Assembly (NCBI RefSeq): GCF_949987535.1
Contig: NC_080069.1
Location: forward strand, 40,165,269 to 40,229,268
From: Balaenoptera acutorostrata
Taxonomy: Eukaryota; Chordata; Mammalia; Artiodactyla; Balaenopteridae
Length of the DNA stretch: 64,000 bases
Direction: 5' to 3'
The stretch's first letter is position 1. Each line of letters starts with the position of its first letter. Made by a program: the position numbers and the translations under genes. Below the pieces are notes generated by a model that saw only the letters and a list, made by a program, of their open reading frames with translations, did no database searches and was not told the origin of the DNA. Below, piece after piece: positions 47,093-59,076 of this stretch.

Positions 47093-48251
47093 TCTCCCCA
47101 TAGCTCCATTTAGAGATGGCTCCTCTTCCGCAACTTAAGGTCCTTTCACAATGCTCTTATCCAATTTAGGGAGAAGAGAGCTTACAGTGGGAAGCCGGGG
47201 AGAGATGGGTATAGGGAGCAGTAGTAAAGTTCAAGGAAAATTACATGCAGAAACACAGGATGTGAGACAGAGCATTCCTTTGAGTTTCAGGGAGCATATC
47301 CCGGATGCGTTTAGTGCTGAAGCAAGCGAATTATGATGATCCTCCTAAAATAACTTTGCTTTAGAGCTAAAGATATCCAGCCAGGCTCAAGGTTGCACAA
47401 GCCTTTTCCCCACAGCTCTTTGCTAATTGAATTAAACCCTTCTTGGCAATGAGGGAGTCTCCCAAAGACTGAACAGAAGGATCGATTTTGCACATGTAAT
47501 GACTTGGCTTTCCAGTTGCTTCAGGCTGCCTGTCTCAGCTCAAATTCCTCCTTTAGCTACTGTCTGCTTTCATCTTCCTGTAATCATTAGTGATACCTGA
47601 TCCCATTACCCTCTGGGGGACTTCCAGGCACACTCTGTTGAACAAATACTCATGATTGCTGCTAATTCATAGAGGGAAGAGCTCTGTACCAGCTGGTACA
47701 TCTTCATAGTGTTCTTATCCACTTTTCAATTTCAGATGCAATGCCAAGGGAACTGAAGGTACTTCAATTAGAAAAAAGGGAATGCTGCATTTTGTTTTCC
47801 AGAATCATGTATGTGCTAGAATCAAAGCCAGCAAGAGAGGACAAGAAAAGTCACAGAATTATAGTCTGTCTTTGAGTAATTCACCTCCCATTACTGTGGA
47901 CTTCTACTCACTTTCAAAGCTCACTGTGTTTTGCTCTGCCCAGAGCCCACACATAGCATTCTTCCAAGCTCTGAACCTTTCTCCCATTCCTTCATGGTAA
48001 TCTGTCTTTTGTGGCCTATTTTCTTTTCATTAAACTCATAAATATCTAAAAATTATATTTTTTAACTGCTAAGGCATCTCCCTCATAAATTAAATATTTC
48101 ATAGCTCTAAGTTCCTTTGGAGAATTAGAATTTGCCTCAGAAGAGTGACTCCCAGGCTGAGAATTTCAGGGAACTTGATGAAGCTGCAGTCGGAGATATT
48201 TGGGGTAGACATTTATTTTAAGTTTTCTTTATTTCACATCAGCCACTCAGG
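47093..48251. other. No recognised feature
   Basis: Nothing coding or repeat-like recognised by eye. The 147-219-bp frames here are unremarkable. Confidence 0.4.
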
Positions 48252-48255
48252 CTAG

Positions 48256-48778
48256 TGTGAATGAGAAATGTTCCCTGCCATATCAGCAAACAAAGGATGT
48301 TGCAGCCATCAAGCCATCACATTACAGCCCCCCTGACTGTGAGCTTTGAGGGAACTCAGGATGGAGACAAACAGGCTGCCCACTGCCAACCCCTGAGCCA
48401 CTGCAGTCACCCCCAACTGTGCACCCTGAGGGGATTCAGGATGGAGAAAAGCAGAATACTGGCCCCAGGTAGCTGAGGTGCATATCAAAGGAATGATTTC
48501 AATGAGCCCAGACCCTTGCATCTTCCCATACATAGAAAATCACTAAATTCCTTAACTTGAGATATCTGGTTTTCTTTAATTAACAGTAATCTTTTGATGT
48601 TCCCACTACCTGGTCTTTGTTGCAAAAACTCCTATACATCCTGGCATCCCCCCTTGCCTCTTCAGAGCGGTCCCTCAGAGAGATCTGAGAGTCCTGTCTC
48701 CCAGGTTTAAATCGAATGTCTGTCAAATAAAACATAACTCTCAACTTTTAGGCTGTGCTTTTTTTTTTTCAGTCGACA
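48256..48778 (+). mobile_element. Solo LTR family X, copy C (uninterrupted)
   Basis: The cleanest family member: TGTGAATG...GTCGACA, 523 bp, with a perfect 4-bp duplication CTAG (48,252-48,255 and 48,779-48,782). It shows a polyadenylation signal AATAAA at 48,727-48,732 followed by the R/U5-like end. It acts as the reference for recognising nested inserts in copy A. Confidence 0.92.
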
Positions 48779-48782
48779 CTAG

Positions 48783-50603
48783 CTAACATTGCCTAGGAGG
48801 TGAACAGAAATATTTTACAGTGTTTATGGTTCTGTGCAAGATGGTAATCTGCAAAAAACTATCAGGAGTGACCTTATCCTGCAAAGCAGAACTGGTCATG
48901 CAGACCATCAGTAAGAAACCAGAACATATGGATAATACATAGTAAGAGAGACTAACTCAATTATTTGTTCAGGTCCAATTCTTCTGTGGCTGTATGAATA
49001 CAGCATTTATTAAAAATTGTCCATTTCACTTCCAGGAATAAACAGAAGCATGATTCATAAGGGAGGAAAAGGCCTGTAAGGTATGAAATCATCACCAGGC
49101 CAAAGAGATGGCTACAGTTTGTCAGAATCAACTGCTGTCAATAAATAGTGAAACTTTCAGCATTTGGTTGCCCTCTGAATAAAACCAGAAAGAATGAACA
49201 CATGACAAGTAGATTGTTTCTACCTTTGGCAGAAACAATCCAGAGATGGTTTGTAGATGTGTGACTATTAGAGATTCAGGAAACCTCTAAATTTTATATA
49301 GCTGACCTACATATATCATCAAGACAAGGAATATTAGCAAAGAAAGCTATAGCCTGCTAAACTCTGTTTTGCATGGAGCACACATATAGCAGTGTTCCAC
49401 TGGAGCCGGCAGTATGGGTTTTACAGAACTGATTGTTAAATATTCAGGTAAAGTCTGTTGGTCCCTTGAAATCAGCCACAGTGGGAATGTTTATACCACA
49501 GAAATTGGCAGTTGTTATAGACCATGGATTTTTGTTTGCTAGTTTTGTTTAGTTTTCAGAGAGTTGGTTTACCAGTCCACCACTGTCCAGCACTGCTAGA
49601 AGCAAAGAGAGCCTATCTGTCAGGAAAACGTACATTCCCATCTCTCAGAGAGACACGTGTTGTGCGGAACTGGGAAAACTCACCAGACATTTCCCAGAAC
49701 CTGGATGGAGTATTCCTCCAAGTCTCTTTCCTTCAGGTCTATGCTCACTAAGCAACCTTCTGCTTATTTATTTGGTACCAGTAGATGAATTGGTGCCAGA
49801 TGGTATTCCTTCAAGTCCTGGGGCTTCTAAGGAACTGTTCTGGAGGACATCTGGGGAAAGAGGAGAAGATCACACCAGGCTGAGCAGGCCTTTCATCTGT
49901 CTTCAACAGGAGCAGCTTCATTTTCTCTGTTTTACGTATTGGTCACACACACACACACACACACAGAGAACCCAAAACAAAACAGTTGCTTGGAGAAAGC
50001 ATACCACCGCTAAAAAAAACTTTTGAAAATAGTAGGCCGGAGATTTTGTTTGCCAGAAAAGCACACCCCTTATTAAAATTAACAGTTTATTTTTCTGGGT
50101 ATAATTCGGCCACTTGTGAGTTTAGTTAACTTCAATCAGCTTCCTATTAACTGATAAAGTTGCGATGCACCGACTGAAAATTCAAATTTCTTGACTTACC
50201 ATGTTGAAGATTAGACTCATCAGTGAGGAACTGCCCTTCTGAGATTTCGATCAGGGTGCTCAGCACACTTTCCTCTCCGATAGCTCTCTCTTACATGGAG
50301 CAACTGGGAAACTTTCTCTTTGCTACAAGGAAACTGGAAAATGTAGTCAGTCAGGTGAGCTGAGCTCAAGTCATGGGACGTTTCTGTCTATTAAAATGGT
50401 TCTTCTAATTACAAAAGTGACCTAATGTCCCTTAAAATTTTTAGAAAATTAGAAAAGCGAAAAGAAGAAAATGAAAATCACTTTATCCACCACCCAAAGA
50501 CAGTCACTATTACTTCTGGTGTATATTCTAGCCATTTATACAAACACACATGTTCATCTACATACACATGACTATTTTTTTTTTCTTCCACATGGCTTTT
50601 TTT
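48783..50603. other. Mostly unassigned; one CA microsatellite
   Basis: No gene recognised. About 50,395-50,560 (caaaagtgacctaatgtccc, gaaaatcactttatccacca) resembles an ancient interspersed repeat I cannot name. Confidence 0.4.
49943..49965. repeat. (CA)n microsatellite
   Basis: Eleven uninterrupted CA units, ending in cagaga. Confidence 0.9.
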
Positions 50604-50619
50604 TTAAAGAGGAGTTTTT

Positions 50620-51320
50620 TTTTTTTTTAAACATCTTTGTTGGAGTATAATTGCTTTACAATGGTGTGTTAGTTTCTGCTTTATAACAAAGTGAATCAGT
50701 TAAACATATACATATGTTCCCATATCTCTTCCCTCTTGCATCTCCCTCCCTCCCACCCTCCCCATCCCACCCCTCTAGGTGGTCACAAAGCACCGAGCTG
50801 ATCTCCCTGTGCTATGCGGCTGCTTCCCACTAGCTATCTATTTTACATTTGGTAGTGTATATATGTCCATGACACTTTCTCACCCTGTCACATCTCACCC
50901 CTCCCCCTCCCCATATCCTCAAGTCCATTCTCTAGTAGGTGTCTGTGTCTTTATTCCCGTCTTGCCACTAGGTTCTTCATGACCTTTTTTTTTTCTTTCC
51001 TTAGATTCCATAAATATGTGTTAGCATACTGTATTTGTTTTTCTCTTTCTGACTTACTTCACTCTGTATAACAGACTCTAGGTCCATCCACCTCACTACA
51101 AATAACTCAATTTCATTTCTTTTACAGCTGAATAATATTCCATTGTATATATGTGCCACATCTTCTTTATCCATTCATCTGTTGATGGACACTTAGGTTG
51201 CTTCCATGTCCTGCCTATTGTAAATAGAGCTGCAATGAACATTTTGGTACATGACTCTTTTTGAATTATGGTTTTCTCAGGGTATATGCCCAGTAGTGGG
51301 ATTGCTGGGTCATATGGTAG
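50620..51320 (-). mobile_element. Young 5'-truncated L1 (antisense)
   Basis: The last about 700 bp of an L1, read in reverse from its poly(A) (T run at 50,620-50,628). Text includes gttggagtataattgcttta, ctcccaccctccccatccca, and ctgaataatattccattgta, up to the catatggtag block. A perfect 16-bp duplication, TTAAAGAGGAGTTTTT, flanks it at 50,604-50,619 and 51,321-51,336. Confidence 0.96.
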
Positions 51321-51336
51321 TTAAAGAGGAGTTTTT

Positions 51337-52146
51337 AAACTTTGAGTTTGCAATGTAATGACATTTGACTGGTTCTCATCACAGTTTCTGTATCTGTAAT
51401 ACCTGGCCACAGGTTGATCTCTACAAGAAAGGCCTTTTCTCTATATAAAATTCTAAATAAAAGGTAATGTAAAATCTTCAAATTAAAAAAAATCAAGTAG
51501 TTATTTTACTAGATACTACATGCATACAGTATAATCTAAGAGCATAATATGGTGTTCAATAAAGCTAAGTCTCTCTGCCACAGTCAACCAGTTCTCCCCA
51601 GAGGCAACCACTGTTATCAGTTCCTTGTTTGTTTTTCAGAGCCACTCTGAGCCTATGCAAGCATATTTGTAAAGTGTAACAGCTAATTTAAAGAGAAGAT
51701 TTTTGGTTTATATATGGAAATAGAGCTCAAACATTTTCCTTCTTTTAAAATGTTCTTAAAAAGTCTTTCATTGTTGTTTTGCTTTTATGCATTATTTTCC
51801 TTTATGGCTAGAGAAAGCTTCTCCTCTATGGTCATTACTATTGTCATAATCATCAGCAAACATGAATTAAGTACCGGTGTATGCAGGTTACTGTAAGAAT
51901 ACCTTCATTTAGAGAATGAACTATCCTGACTTTGGGGCTGAGGTTGGGGGTTGGTAAGATGATAACTGCATAATAATGAGAGTTCCTCCAATTCAGAAGT
52001 AAGAAACATATCTACCTTTTCTGTCTGGAAAGTTCAAAAGAAAAAAACCCCAGCATAATCACATTTAGAATTGAGTAGGTTATGTGTGTTTAAGAAGTCA
52101 AATAGACAGAGTAGTTCTCATTGCTTATGGATAATCAACATGGAGG
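51337..52146. other. No recognised feature
   Basis: No gene recognised; 51,590-51,660 may be an ancient repeat. Confidence 0.4.
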
Positions 52147-52667
52147 TGGTATTAGTTTTCTATTGCTGCTGTAACAAATTACCATAATCATAGTGGGTTA
52201 GAATAACACACATTAATTATATTACAGTTCTGTAGATTAGAAGTCCAATACAGGTCTTACTGGGCTGAAATTAAAATTTTGACAGGGGTGCATTCCTTTC
52301 TAGAGTCTGGGGAGATTCCCTTTCCTTTCCTTTTCAGCTTCTGGAGGCCACTGCATTTCTTGGCTTATGGCCTACTCTCTCCACCTTCAAAGCCGGCAAT
52401 GTTGCACCTGTCTGACCTGTCCTCTATAGTCACATCTTCTTCTGACCACAGCCAGGAAAGACTCTCTGCTTTTAAGGTCTCATGTGATTAGATTGGGCCC
52501 AGATAATTCAGAATAATCCAGATAATCCAGAATAATCTTCCTATCTTAAGGTCCTTGATTTAATAAAATCTGAAAAGTCTCTTTGCCATGTAAAGTAATA
52601 TATTCATAGGTTCTGGGGATTAGGATGTGGGTATCTTTGGGGAGGGGGCATGATTCTGCCTTCCACA
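52147..52667 (-). mobile_element. MLT1-type MaLR LTR (antisense)
   Basis: About 520 bp, full-length: starts tggtattagttttctattgc with a tgctgtaacaaattacca block, contains ctggaggccactgcatttct and ttgatttaataaaatctgaa, and ends cataggttctggggattagg ... ctgccttccaca. Reversed termini read TG...CA. Confidence 0.8.
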
Positions 52668-53150
52668 GGGATCAAGAGAAATGAATTTCCAGAGAAATAA
52701 AGCATTCCTTCTATGCTGTTCTGTGTTGTGTGAGATTCTTGGGAAAATCCCCAAATGGAGCCTGAAATGGCTGGCACTAGCCAAGTAGCAATTTTTCATT
52801 TCTTATAGGAACAATATACCAGCATATCCTGACCATTGTTCATAAGCAATGCAGGCCAGAGCCACTGAGTCTTTTCCTGTAAGATATTTTCATGTCTCTT
52901 TGAGCAATATCCACTAATCCTTTGGTTAAAATCTCTCTTATTTATGAATCCTGTTTGCTTACTTTTTTGACATGCATTTCTTTATAAATAGTTAAGGCAT
53001 AAGCCTGTCACGTTGAATTTTAAACAATGCAAAAGGAAGTTGTAAAAGTATTTTTACCAGTGTCCCAGAATTAAAGCTCGTTAAGTCTCAGTTTCTCAGG
53101 GAGGAATCACAGGTCTAGAGTCCTTTGGCAAATCAAAGATTCCCACCTAG
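52668..53150. other. No recognised feature
   Basis: Nothing recognised. Confidence 0.4.
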
Positions 53151-53159
53151 AAGGAAGAC

Positions 53160-53880
53160 TGAAAGCACTACAGATAATACCTAGATATTTCGGGGGACAC
53201 TGTATGTATGACCAGCTGTCCGAGGAAGAAAAAATCAAACTTGGTTTACTGATGGGTCTGTAAATATGCCGGTACCATACAAAAGTAGACAGCTGCAGCA
53301 TGACAGCCCACACAGGGGTGACCCTGAAGGACAACAGTGAAGGAAAATCCTTCCAGTTGGGCAGAATTTTGAGCAATAGATATGGATCTACGCTGCTTCT
53401 TGGGCAGTTGCCAATTGTTGGGCTGGTGAGTTAGGAACTTGGAAGAGATGGGATTGAGAGATTGGTGAGGAGGAAGTTTGCAAAGGAGGTTATGTGGATG
53501 GACCTCTCTGAATGGGCACAAACCGTGAAAATATTTGTGCTCCACATGAAAGCCCACCTAAGGGCATCTACTGCAGGGAAGGTTAGTTACCAGATGGACA
53601 AAATGATGCTCTCTGAGATGTCAGTCACTTTCCCCAGCCACCTCAGTGTTTGCTCAGTGGACCCCTGAGCAAATTGGCTGCAGTGGTTGGGATAGAGGCT
53701 ATGCATGGGCTCAGCAACGTGACTTATGCTTACTAAGGCTGACTTGGCTGACGCTACTTCTGAGTGCCTAACCTGCAAACAGTGAAGACCAACATTAAGT
53801 CTCAATCGGTGACTTCTCCAACGCACGGCACCCAGTAGCCAGCAGCTGGTACCCCTTCAGGCAGTTTCATAGTGGAGTGT
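53160..53880 (+). pseudogene. ERVL-type pol relic
   Basis: An old endogenous-retrovirus fragment. The text gaccctgaaggacaacagtg and a gttatgtggatggacctctc block, then a readable segment at 53,462-53,668 with KIFVLHMKAHLRASTAGK, match the RNase H/integrase junction of class III (ERVL) pol. The reading continues in decayed form through ggctatgcatgggctcagca and tgcctaacctgcaaacagtg. Several frames and stops are involved. No gag, env or clear LTR pair is attached. The exact limits and subfamily are not certain. Confidence 0.65.
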
Positions 53881-54282
53881 CTCAGTGGGATGCCTCCCCA
53901 TGAATAGCTTTCCCCAGCACCCTAGATGATGGAGTTCTAGTAAGTTCCAAAGGGCAGGTTTCCAGCAAGTTCTGCCAGCACAGTACCACAGAGACTTCAC
54001 CATCATCTCTGTGAGTCACTGCTGTGCTCTCTCCAAGATCTGGATCTTGAACCTGGGGACTGATACAGATAGAGAACAAATAATTTGATTGATTATTGTC
54101 CTGAAATTTCCATCTCATTGTGATGAGAGGAATCAAAGTCCAGTCTAGCCGAGTATAAAGGTATGCCCAAATTTCACATATCTAAAAATAGGAAATAATG
54201 TTTCCTCAATAATTCATAAAAAATTATTTCTTATTTTTAAGCTGAAGATAATTCTGCATGACTTTTCTTTGTAGTTAAAAAA

Positions 54283-54334
54283 AAATCCAAATCTTTCATA
54301 TTTGCATTAAATCCAAATCTTTCATATTTGCATT
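54283..54334. repeat. 26-bp tandem duplication
   Basis: Two identical 26-bp units (54,283-54,308 and 54,309-54,334) starting aaatccaaatc. The copies are perfect, so the event is recent. Confidence 0.95.
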
Positions 54335-54549
54335 TATTAACTCTTGTTTTAAAAGGTGTTGTCCACAAAGTCGATTGTGACAGAAGAGAGTAATGTATAA
54401 ATGAGACTTCCCAATGGTTGCCTTTGGTTTCAGGCTAATGCAGTCTATTGGTGCCCATGTTCCGTGGCTACTTTAAAGCCAGGGAAACAATAATTAACCT
54501 TTGTAGGGACCTTATGATTTACAACCTGCTTTTACATATACTATACCTT

Positions 54550-54834
54550 TTTAAAAACAAATTATTTATTTTTGCCTGTGTTGGGTCTTCATTGCTGCAC
54601 GCGGGCTTTCTCTAGTTGCGGCGAGCAGGGCCTACTCTTCGTTGCAGTGCGCCATCTTCTCATTGCGGTGCCTTCTCTTGCTGCGGAGCACGAGTTCTAG
54701 GCGCGCGGGCTCAGTAGTTGTGGCGCACGGGCTTAGTTGCTCTGCCGCATGTGGGATCTTACCTGACCAGGGCTCGAACCCATGCCCCCTGCATTGGCAG
54801 GCAGATTCTCAACCACTGCCCCACCAGGGAAGCC
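54550..54834 (-). mobile_element. CHR-type SINE (subtype B-like, shorter)
   Basis: Antisense copy with intact B box (reverse of gctcgaaccc). The target duplication tacatatactatacctt at 54,533-54,549 is repeated as tacatatactataactt at 54,835-54,851. Confidence 0.93.
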
Positions 54835-54851
54835 TACATATACTATAACTT

Positions 54852-57800
54852 CTAATCTGCTCAACAACTTTCAAAATTAGTTATGATAACTTAAATAATG
54901 TAAACTTTTTGTTAAAATATCATTTTTTATTGTAGAAAGTTTAACAACCATTGAGAAATAAAAACAATAAATTTTAAATGATCTATAATTCCATTACCAA
55001 CTGATAACTTTTGTTAAAACTTTAATGTTCCAGTCTTGTTTTTATACATATAAAGACACGTTTTTATAAAAATGGAATCATGTTGCATGTAATCTGCTAA
55101 GTTACAAAACAATGTACCATGAATATGTTTATGTGTCATTAAGTGTATCCCTCTTAAACCATGATCTTAATCCTTTTGTAATTGGACCTCTTTAAGAATC
55201 TAATGAAAGCTATACACCCTAAGCCCCAAAAGAAGCAGCTATGCAATTACACAATTAAAATTTATCAGTTAATAAATAGAGGAGGATCCAGGATTTATGG
55301 GATTTGAAGTTTATATGATTTTGGAGACACTATTTTATTTTTATTTTTTTGTTTTCAACTTTATTTTTTCTTAGGTTACATGCTTACTTTTAAAACATTT
55401 AAATAATGCAAAATATATAAAATGGCAGTGCCTACCCCAACCTGGCCCCAAGAAATTCTAGTAAGTAGAATGGTATTTTCCCTTATAGAACCCTATTTAT
55501 GAAACTATAAATGCATAATAATTTCTGTAGTATTGATTTTTTAAAAATACAAATTTCTTCGTACAATCCATACAGTTCAACAACTTGCTTTTCTCATTTA
55601 ACAATATATCAGACACTGAAGAATTTCTTAAATATGAGAAAGTGAATTTAGTTTTGACTCCCCATTTCTAAATTTCAATCTAATTAATGATTAGCTGGTA
55701 TGAAACTATTTCTTTAATGTTTTCAAATCAGTTAATTATTAGTCGTTTGGAAATGCTAAACAGTTTTATTACATAGAAATAAAGAGTAGTTTTAGTGTTT
55801 GTGATTTCTGTTAAAAATTTATTATTTTGGTTATTAAGAACAAAACAAAACAAAACACTTGTCTAGATTGTAGGATTGAGAAACTGACATGAAAATGATG
55901 GGAAATTCCCTCCTTCTCACACTGTGGGGAGCCCCCTAAAAGGAAAAACACAAAATTATATATAAATGTATTTATTTAGAATGAGAAATTACAATATCTT
56001 GCTGGAGACTTGGAGATTCAGGTGCTTTTTAAATGAGATCTGTTTAGGAATTTACCAGAAATGCTACGTAGAAATCCTTCTTGATTGCAACTTGGCTTCC
56101 CCTTCATGCCTAGAAAATTCTTTAACTCTCAGCAATTCAGCACTCACAGGCGCCTGCACAAGTGAGGGGCTATAAGACCTCTCTCCACTGCTCACTCCAT
56201 TAGGCTCAAGGTAAATCCACAGCTGTTCATGAATGAAACCTTTTGGGCCCCAGGTTAAAAACTCCTTCTCTACCACATCATTTTTAATGGCTTCCTAGTG
56301 ATCTATTGCATGGATGTACAATAATATGTTTATCCAGGTGCCTTCTCTTGAACACTTAAGATGGTTTATAATACCACTCTGGGATAATCATTCTTTTAGC
56401 TAAATTCTCTGCCACTTCCCTGGTTATTTCCTTAGGATAAATTCCATTAATTGGATCAAAGGGTATTGCAAATTTTCAAATGTCAGATTTGGCAGGAATA
56501 TTTAAGTTCATTTCACAAATGAAGAAAGTGAGAGTATAGTGGTTTACAGATATGGATTGTTAAACTCAGTTTTTCTGACCCTGAATCATATATCATTCAA
56601 TCTACCACATGACCACTGGAAACCATTTGCCACTGTAAAAAGGTTTTGCCCCCAGAACCACACCATTATGTGAAATGCTGGGGTCGCTTCCCAGCCTTGT
56701 CATATTTGTTTAGGTTCAGCTCAGGTTGTTCTTGCTGCACTTCTGCTCCATGTTTTTTTATGGGAAACCTTTTAGTTTGACACATAACAGCTGTTAGGTA
56801 TTTTGTTGAGCATTATCATTTGTTTAACTCCTCAGAAGATTTCAGGAGGATTGTGTCTGGCACATAGGAGGTGCTCAATAAATTGATGATTGTTGAATGA
56901 TATTGAATAATTACAACAATCCTACAGAGGTTACAACTCCAGAAGATTGGATATGTATCAGAAATTTCATGATTGAGCTTGTGCCTCTAACATTTATGGT
57001 TCCAGATGGAAATGACTGTAGACTTTTGAGAGGACCACTATTATTCTAAACCTTATGGCTATAAAGTTTCATGATAAAGTTTGTGGCATTTTGTATATTT
57101 CTCTAATAAAGGTATGGAGGTAAGGAAATCAGCAAAAGAGGAGAAAGAGATAGTTGGGCTCCAACGCTCACCTTTCTCTCCCAGTCTAGTCCAAAGTTAA
57201 AATAATCAAACATTTATTGAATACTTACAAGGTATGGGCTAGACTGATTTGAAGAATCCCAGTTAAATGAATATCACTGTAAGGTCAGACTCTGGTCTAC
57301 ATCACACAATTATTTACAACGAGTTTTATATATCATAATAGGGTGTGTTGACAAAGCTGAGGGAACAACAGGGATTGGTTCTGCATTTTACTTAGTTGTG
57401 TGGGTTAATCTACTGGGTCTGTGTCCTGGCCATTGAACCACACTAACAATGCTTTGTTAAAGTTGAATGCAAATTTTGCAAAAACACACATTCACATTTG
57501 TATCTATACCTTTCTACATTGCAGGTTAATTCATTTAGGAAGATGCTCTTTGAATAAAGTTTCATGTATATTACATACATTTAATTTCTGTAAAGTGTTA
57601 AATATTTAGATAATTAGGTGTTCTCAGATAATGCTTTTCAGCCTGGGTGGTTTGGGGTGGCAGTTGTTTTAAAATTATTTAAAATACTGTACCCTGCCTT
57701 TTGGTGCTCACAGTCAAGGAAACTATGGCATTTATAAAATGGCATTCTCTTGTTTATCGGAGTAAAGACATCTGCCAAGGGCAAACTGCAGAAAGCACAG

Positions 57801-58350
57801 GTGCTGCACCTCGGGTTACCTTTTGAATGACCTTCACACCTGCTTAATTTCTTTTAAACTTGATGGTAAGAAAACAAAACTAAAACTTCACAGCTCTCAG
57901 TTTATTTCCCTAACTGGTTGTAATAATTTTACATTCCTTAACAGCTACTATAAACAGCAGCAAACATGATCGATGCTCTTGAAAAAAAGTAAATGGCAGT
58001 ATTCATTAAGAATATATTATAGTGCGTTTACATGCAGTCAAAACAGAAGGGGGTGTATCAGTATTTTAGCTTTCTGACACATTACTTTGGCTCAGATAAA
58101 ACATTCCGTCTCTGCCTTCAGTGGCCCATTTAGCATTACCATTTTTGTGACTATGTGTACGCACATTACAAAAAAAAAGCAAAAAATAAATCAGCATGCT
58201 ATTTTGTTCGTTGCAGCACTAGGTATCTGATTCACTGAGGCACGGCCACAAAGTGGAATTTCGTTGTGTTCTGGGAGCCCAGCTGTGATAGCTGCTTGTC
58301 TTCACCTTCTTATTATGGACTCTCCTTGAGGTGAGGAAAAGGCTAAGTTT
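54852..58350. other. No gene recognised; upstream flank of the CpG island
   Basis: AT-rich sequence with a few mammal-wide relics: a probable antisense MIR at about 56,503-56,610 and short MIR/L2 ends at about 56,855-56,905 (gtctggcacataggaggtgc) and 57,205-57,230. No conserved exon recognised. Confidence 0.4.
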
Positions 58351-58371
58351 TACCGCGGTCCCCAGGGTCCA

Positions 58372-58415
58372 ATGCCACCCCGGTACCACGTGGGTCGGAG
58401 GTACCGGGGTGGCAT
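58372..58415. repeat. Perfect 16-bp inverted repeat at the CpG-island edge
   Basis: ATGCCACCCCGGTACC and its exact reverse complement flank a 12-base spacer that starts within the E-box CACGTG. It can form a hairpin with a 16-bp stem. Confidence 0.95.
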
Positions 58416-58859
58416 GGTGTTGGCCCGGTGCTGCTAAAAGCCTCCTAAGAGGGCGGGCGTGGGCTCCGGCTTAGTTCTGGGAAAAGGCGTTGTCTCTAAC
58501 CGGGAGCGTACAGGAAGGTGACTTGCGGGACATGGGCAGCCGCCCGAAGAACCATTTGGTTGGGTAGGCCGGCAGCTGCAGGGGACCACAGCCGGCGTCG
58601 CGCACATGCCCGGCTCCAGACTCTCGGCCCGGCCTTCCCCGCCCCCAAACAACGGCGCGAGCGCCCCGCCCTCCCCCCTGCGCGCGCTCCCTCCTTCTCC
58701 ACGCGCGCTCCCCAACACCCCCCACCCTGCTCCTGCCCGCGCGTGCCCCGCCCTCCCCGCGGCGCGCGCCCACCCGGCCCGCGCGCACGCGTGCCCCACC
58801 CTCCCTCCCGCCCGGCGCGCGCGAACCGGCTGGCCGAGGAGTGCGGTGGGCGGGGCGCC

Positions 58860-59076
58860 GCGCTGACGTTGCCCGGGATGCAGGCAGGTTCCGCCGCCGC
58901 TGCCGCCGCCGCCGCCGCCTGCTCCTCCTCTTCTGCCACCGGGGTTTGTATGAAAACACCCGGCGGCGGGCGGCGAGGCATCCGCCGGGCCCCCGGAGAG
59001 CAGCTGCCCGCGCTGCCGACGCCGAGCCGGCTGCTGCAGCTTTACCCAGTCCCTGACAGCGCCCCATCCTGAGCCG
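58860..59076 (+). other. Candidate first exon of an unidentified gene
   Basis: Within the CpG island lies a GCC-rich segment (gccgccgctgccgccgccgc at 58,891-58,910) followed by a candidate donor, CCG|GTGAGC, at 59,076/59,077. One frame is open from before 58,518 to a TGA at 59,070-59,072. From the ATG at 58,878 it would read an Ala tract, a Ser tract, then [20 protein letters not shown] and [14 protein letters not shown]. The stop lies only four bases before the donor, so the exon is more likely 5' untranslated with an upstream ORF than the start of the main protein. I do not recognise the gene, and no downstream coding exon is evident before 64,000. The 5' limit is a guess. Confidence 0.45.

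Noticed and set aside
42167..48778. LTR copies A and C as the two ends of one provirus
   Set aside because: Copy C has its own perfect CTAG duplication, copy A has its own flanks, and the DNA between them contains an FTL pseudogene and ordinary repeats rather than gag, pol or env.
58471..59067. Minus-strand 198-codon Arg/Ala/Gly-rich frame in the CpG island
   Set aside because: GC-rich DNA lacks stop codons, so all frames stay open. Composition is low-complexity, with no recognised domain, and several overlapping frames are equally open.
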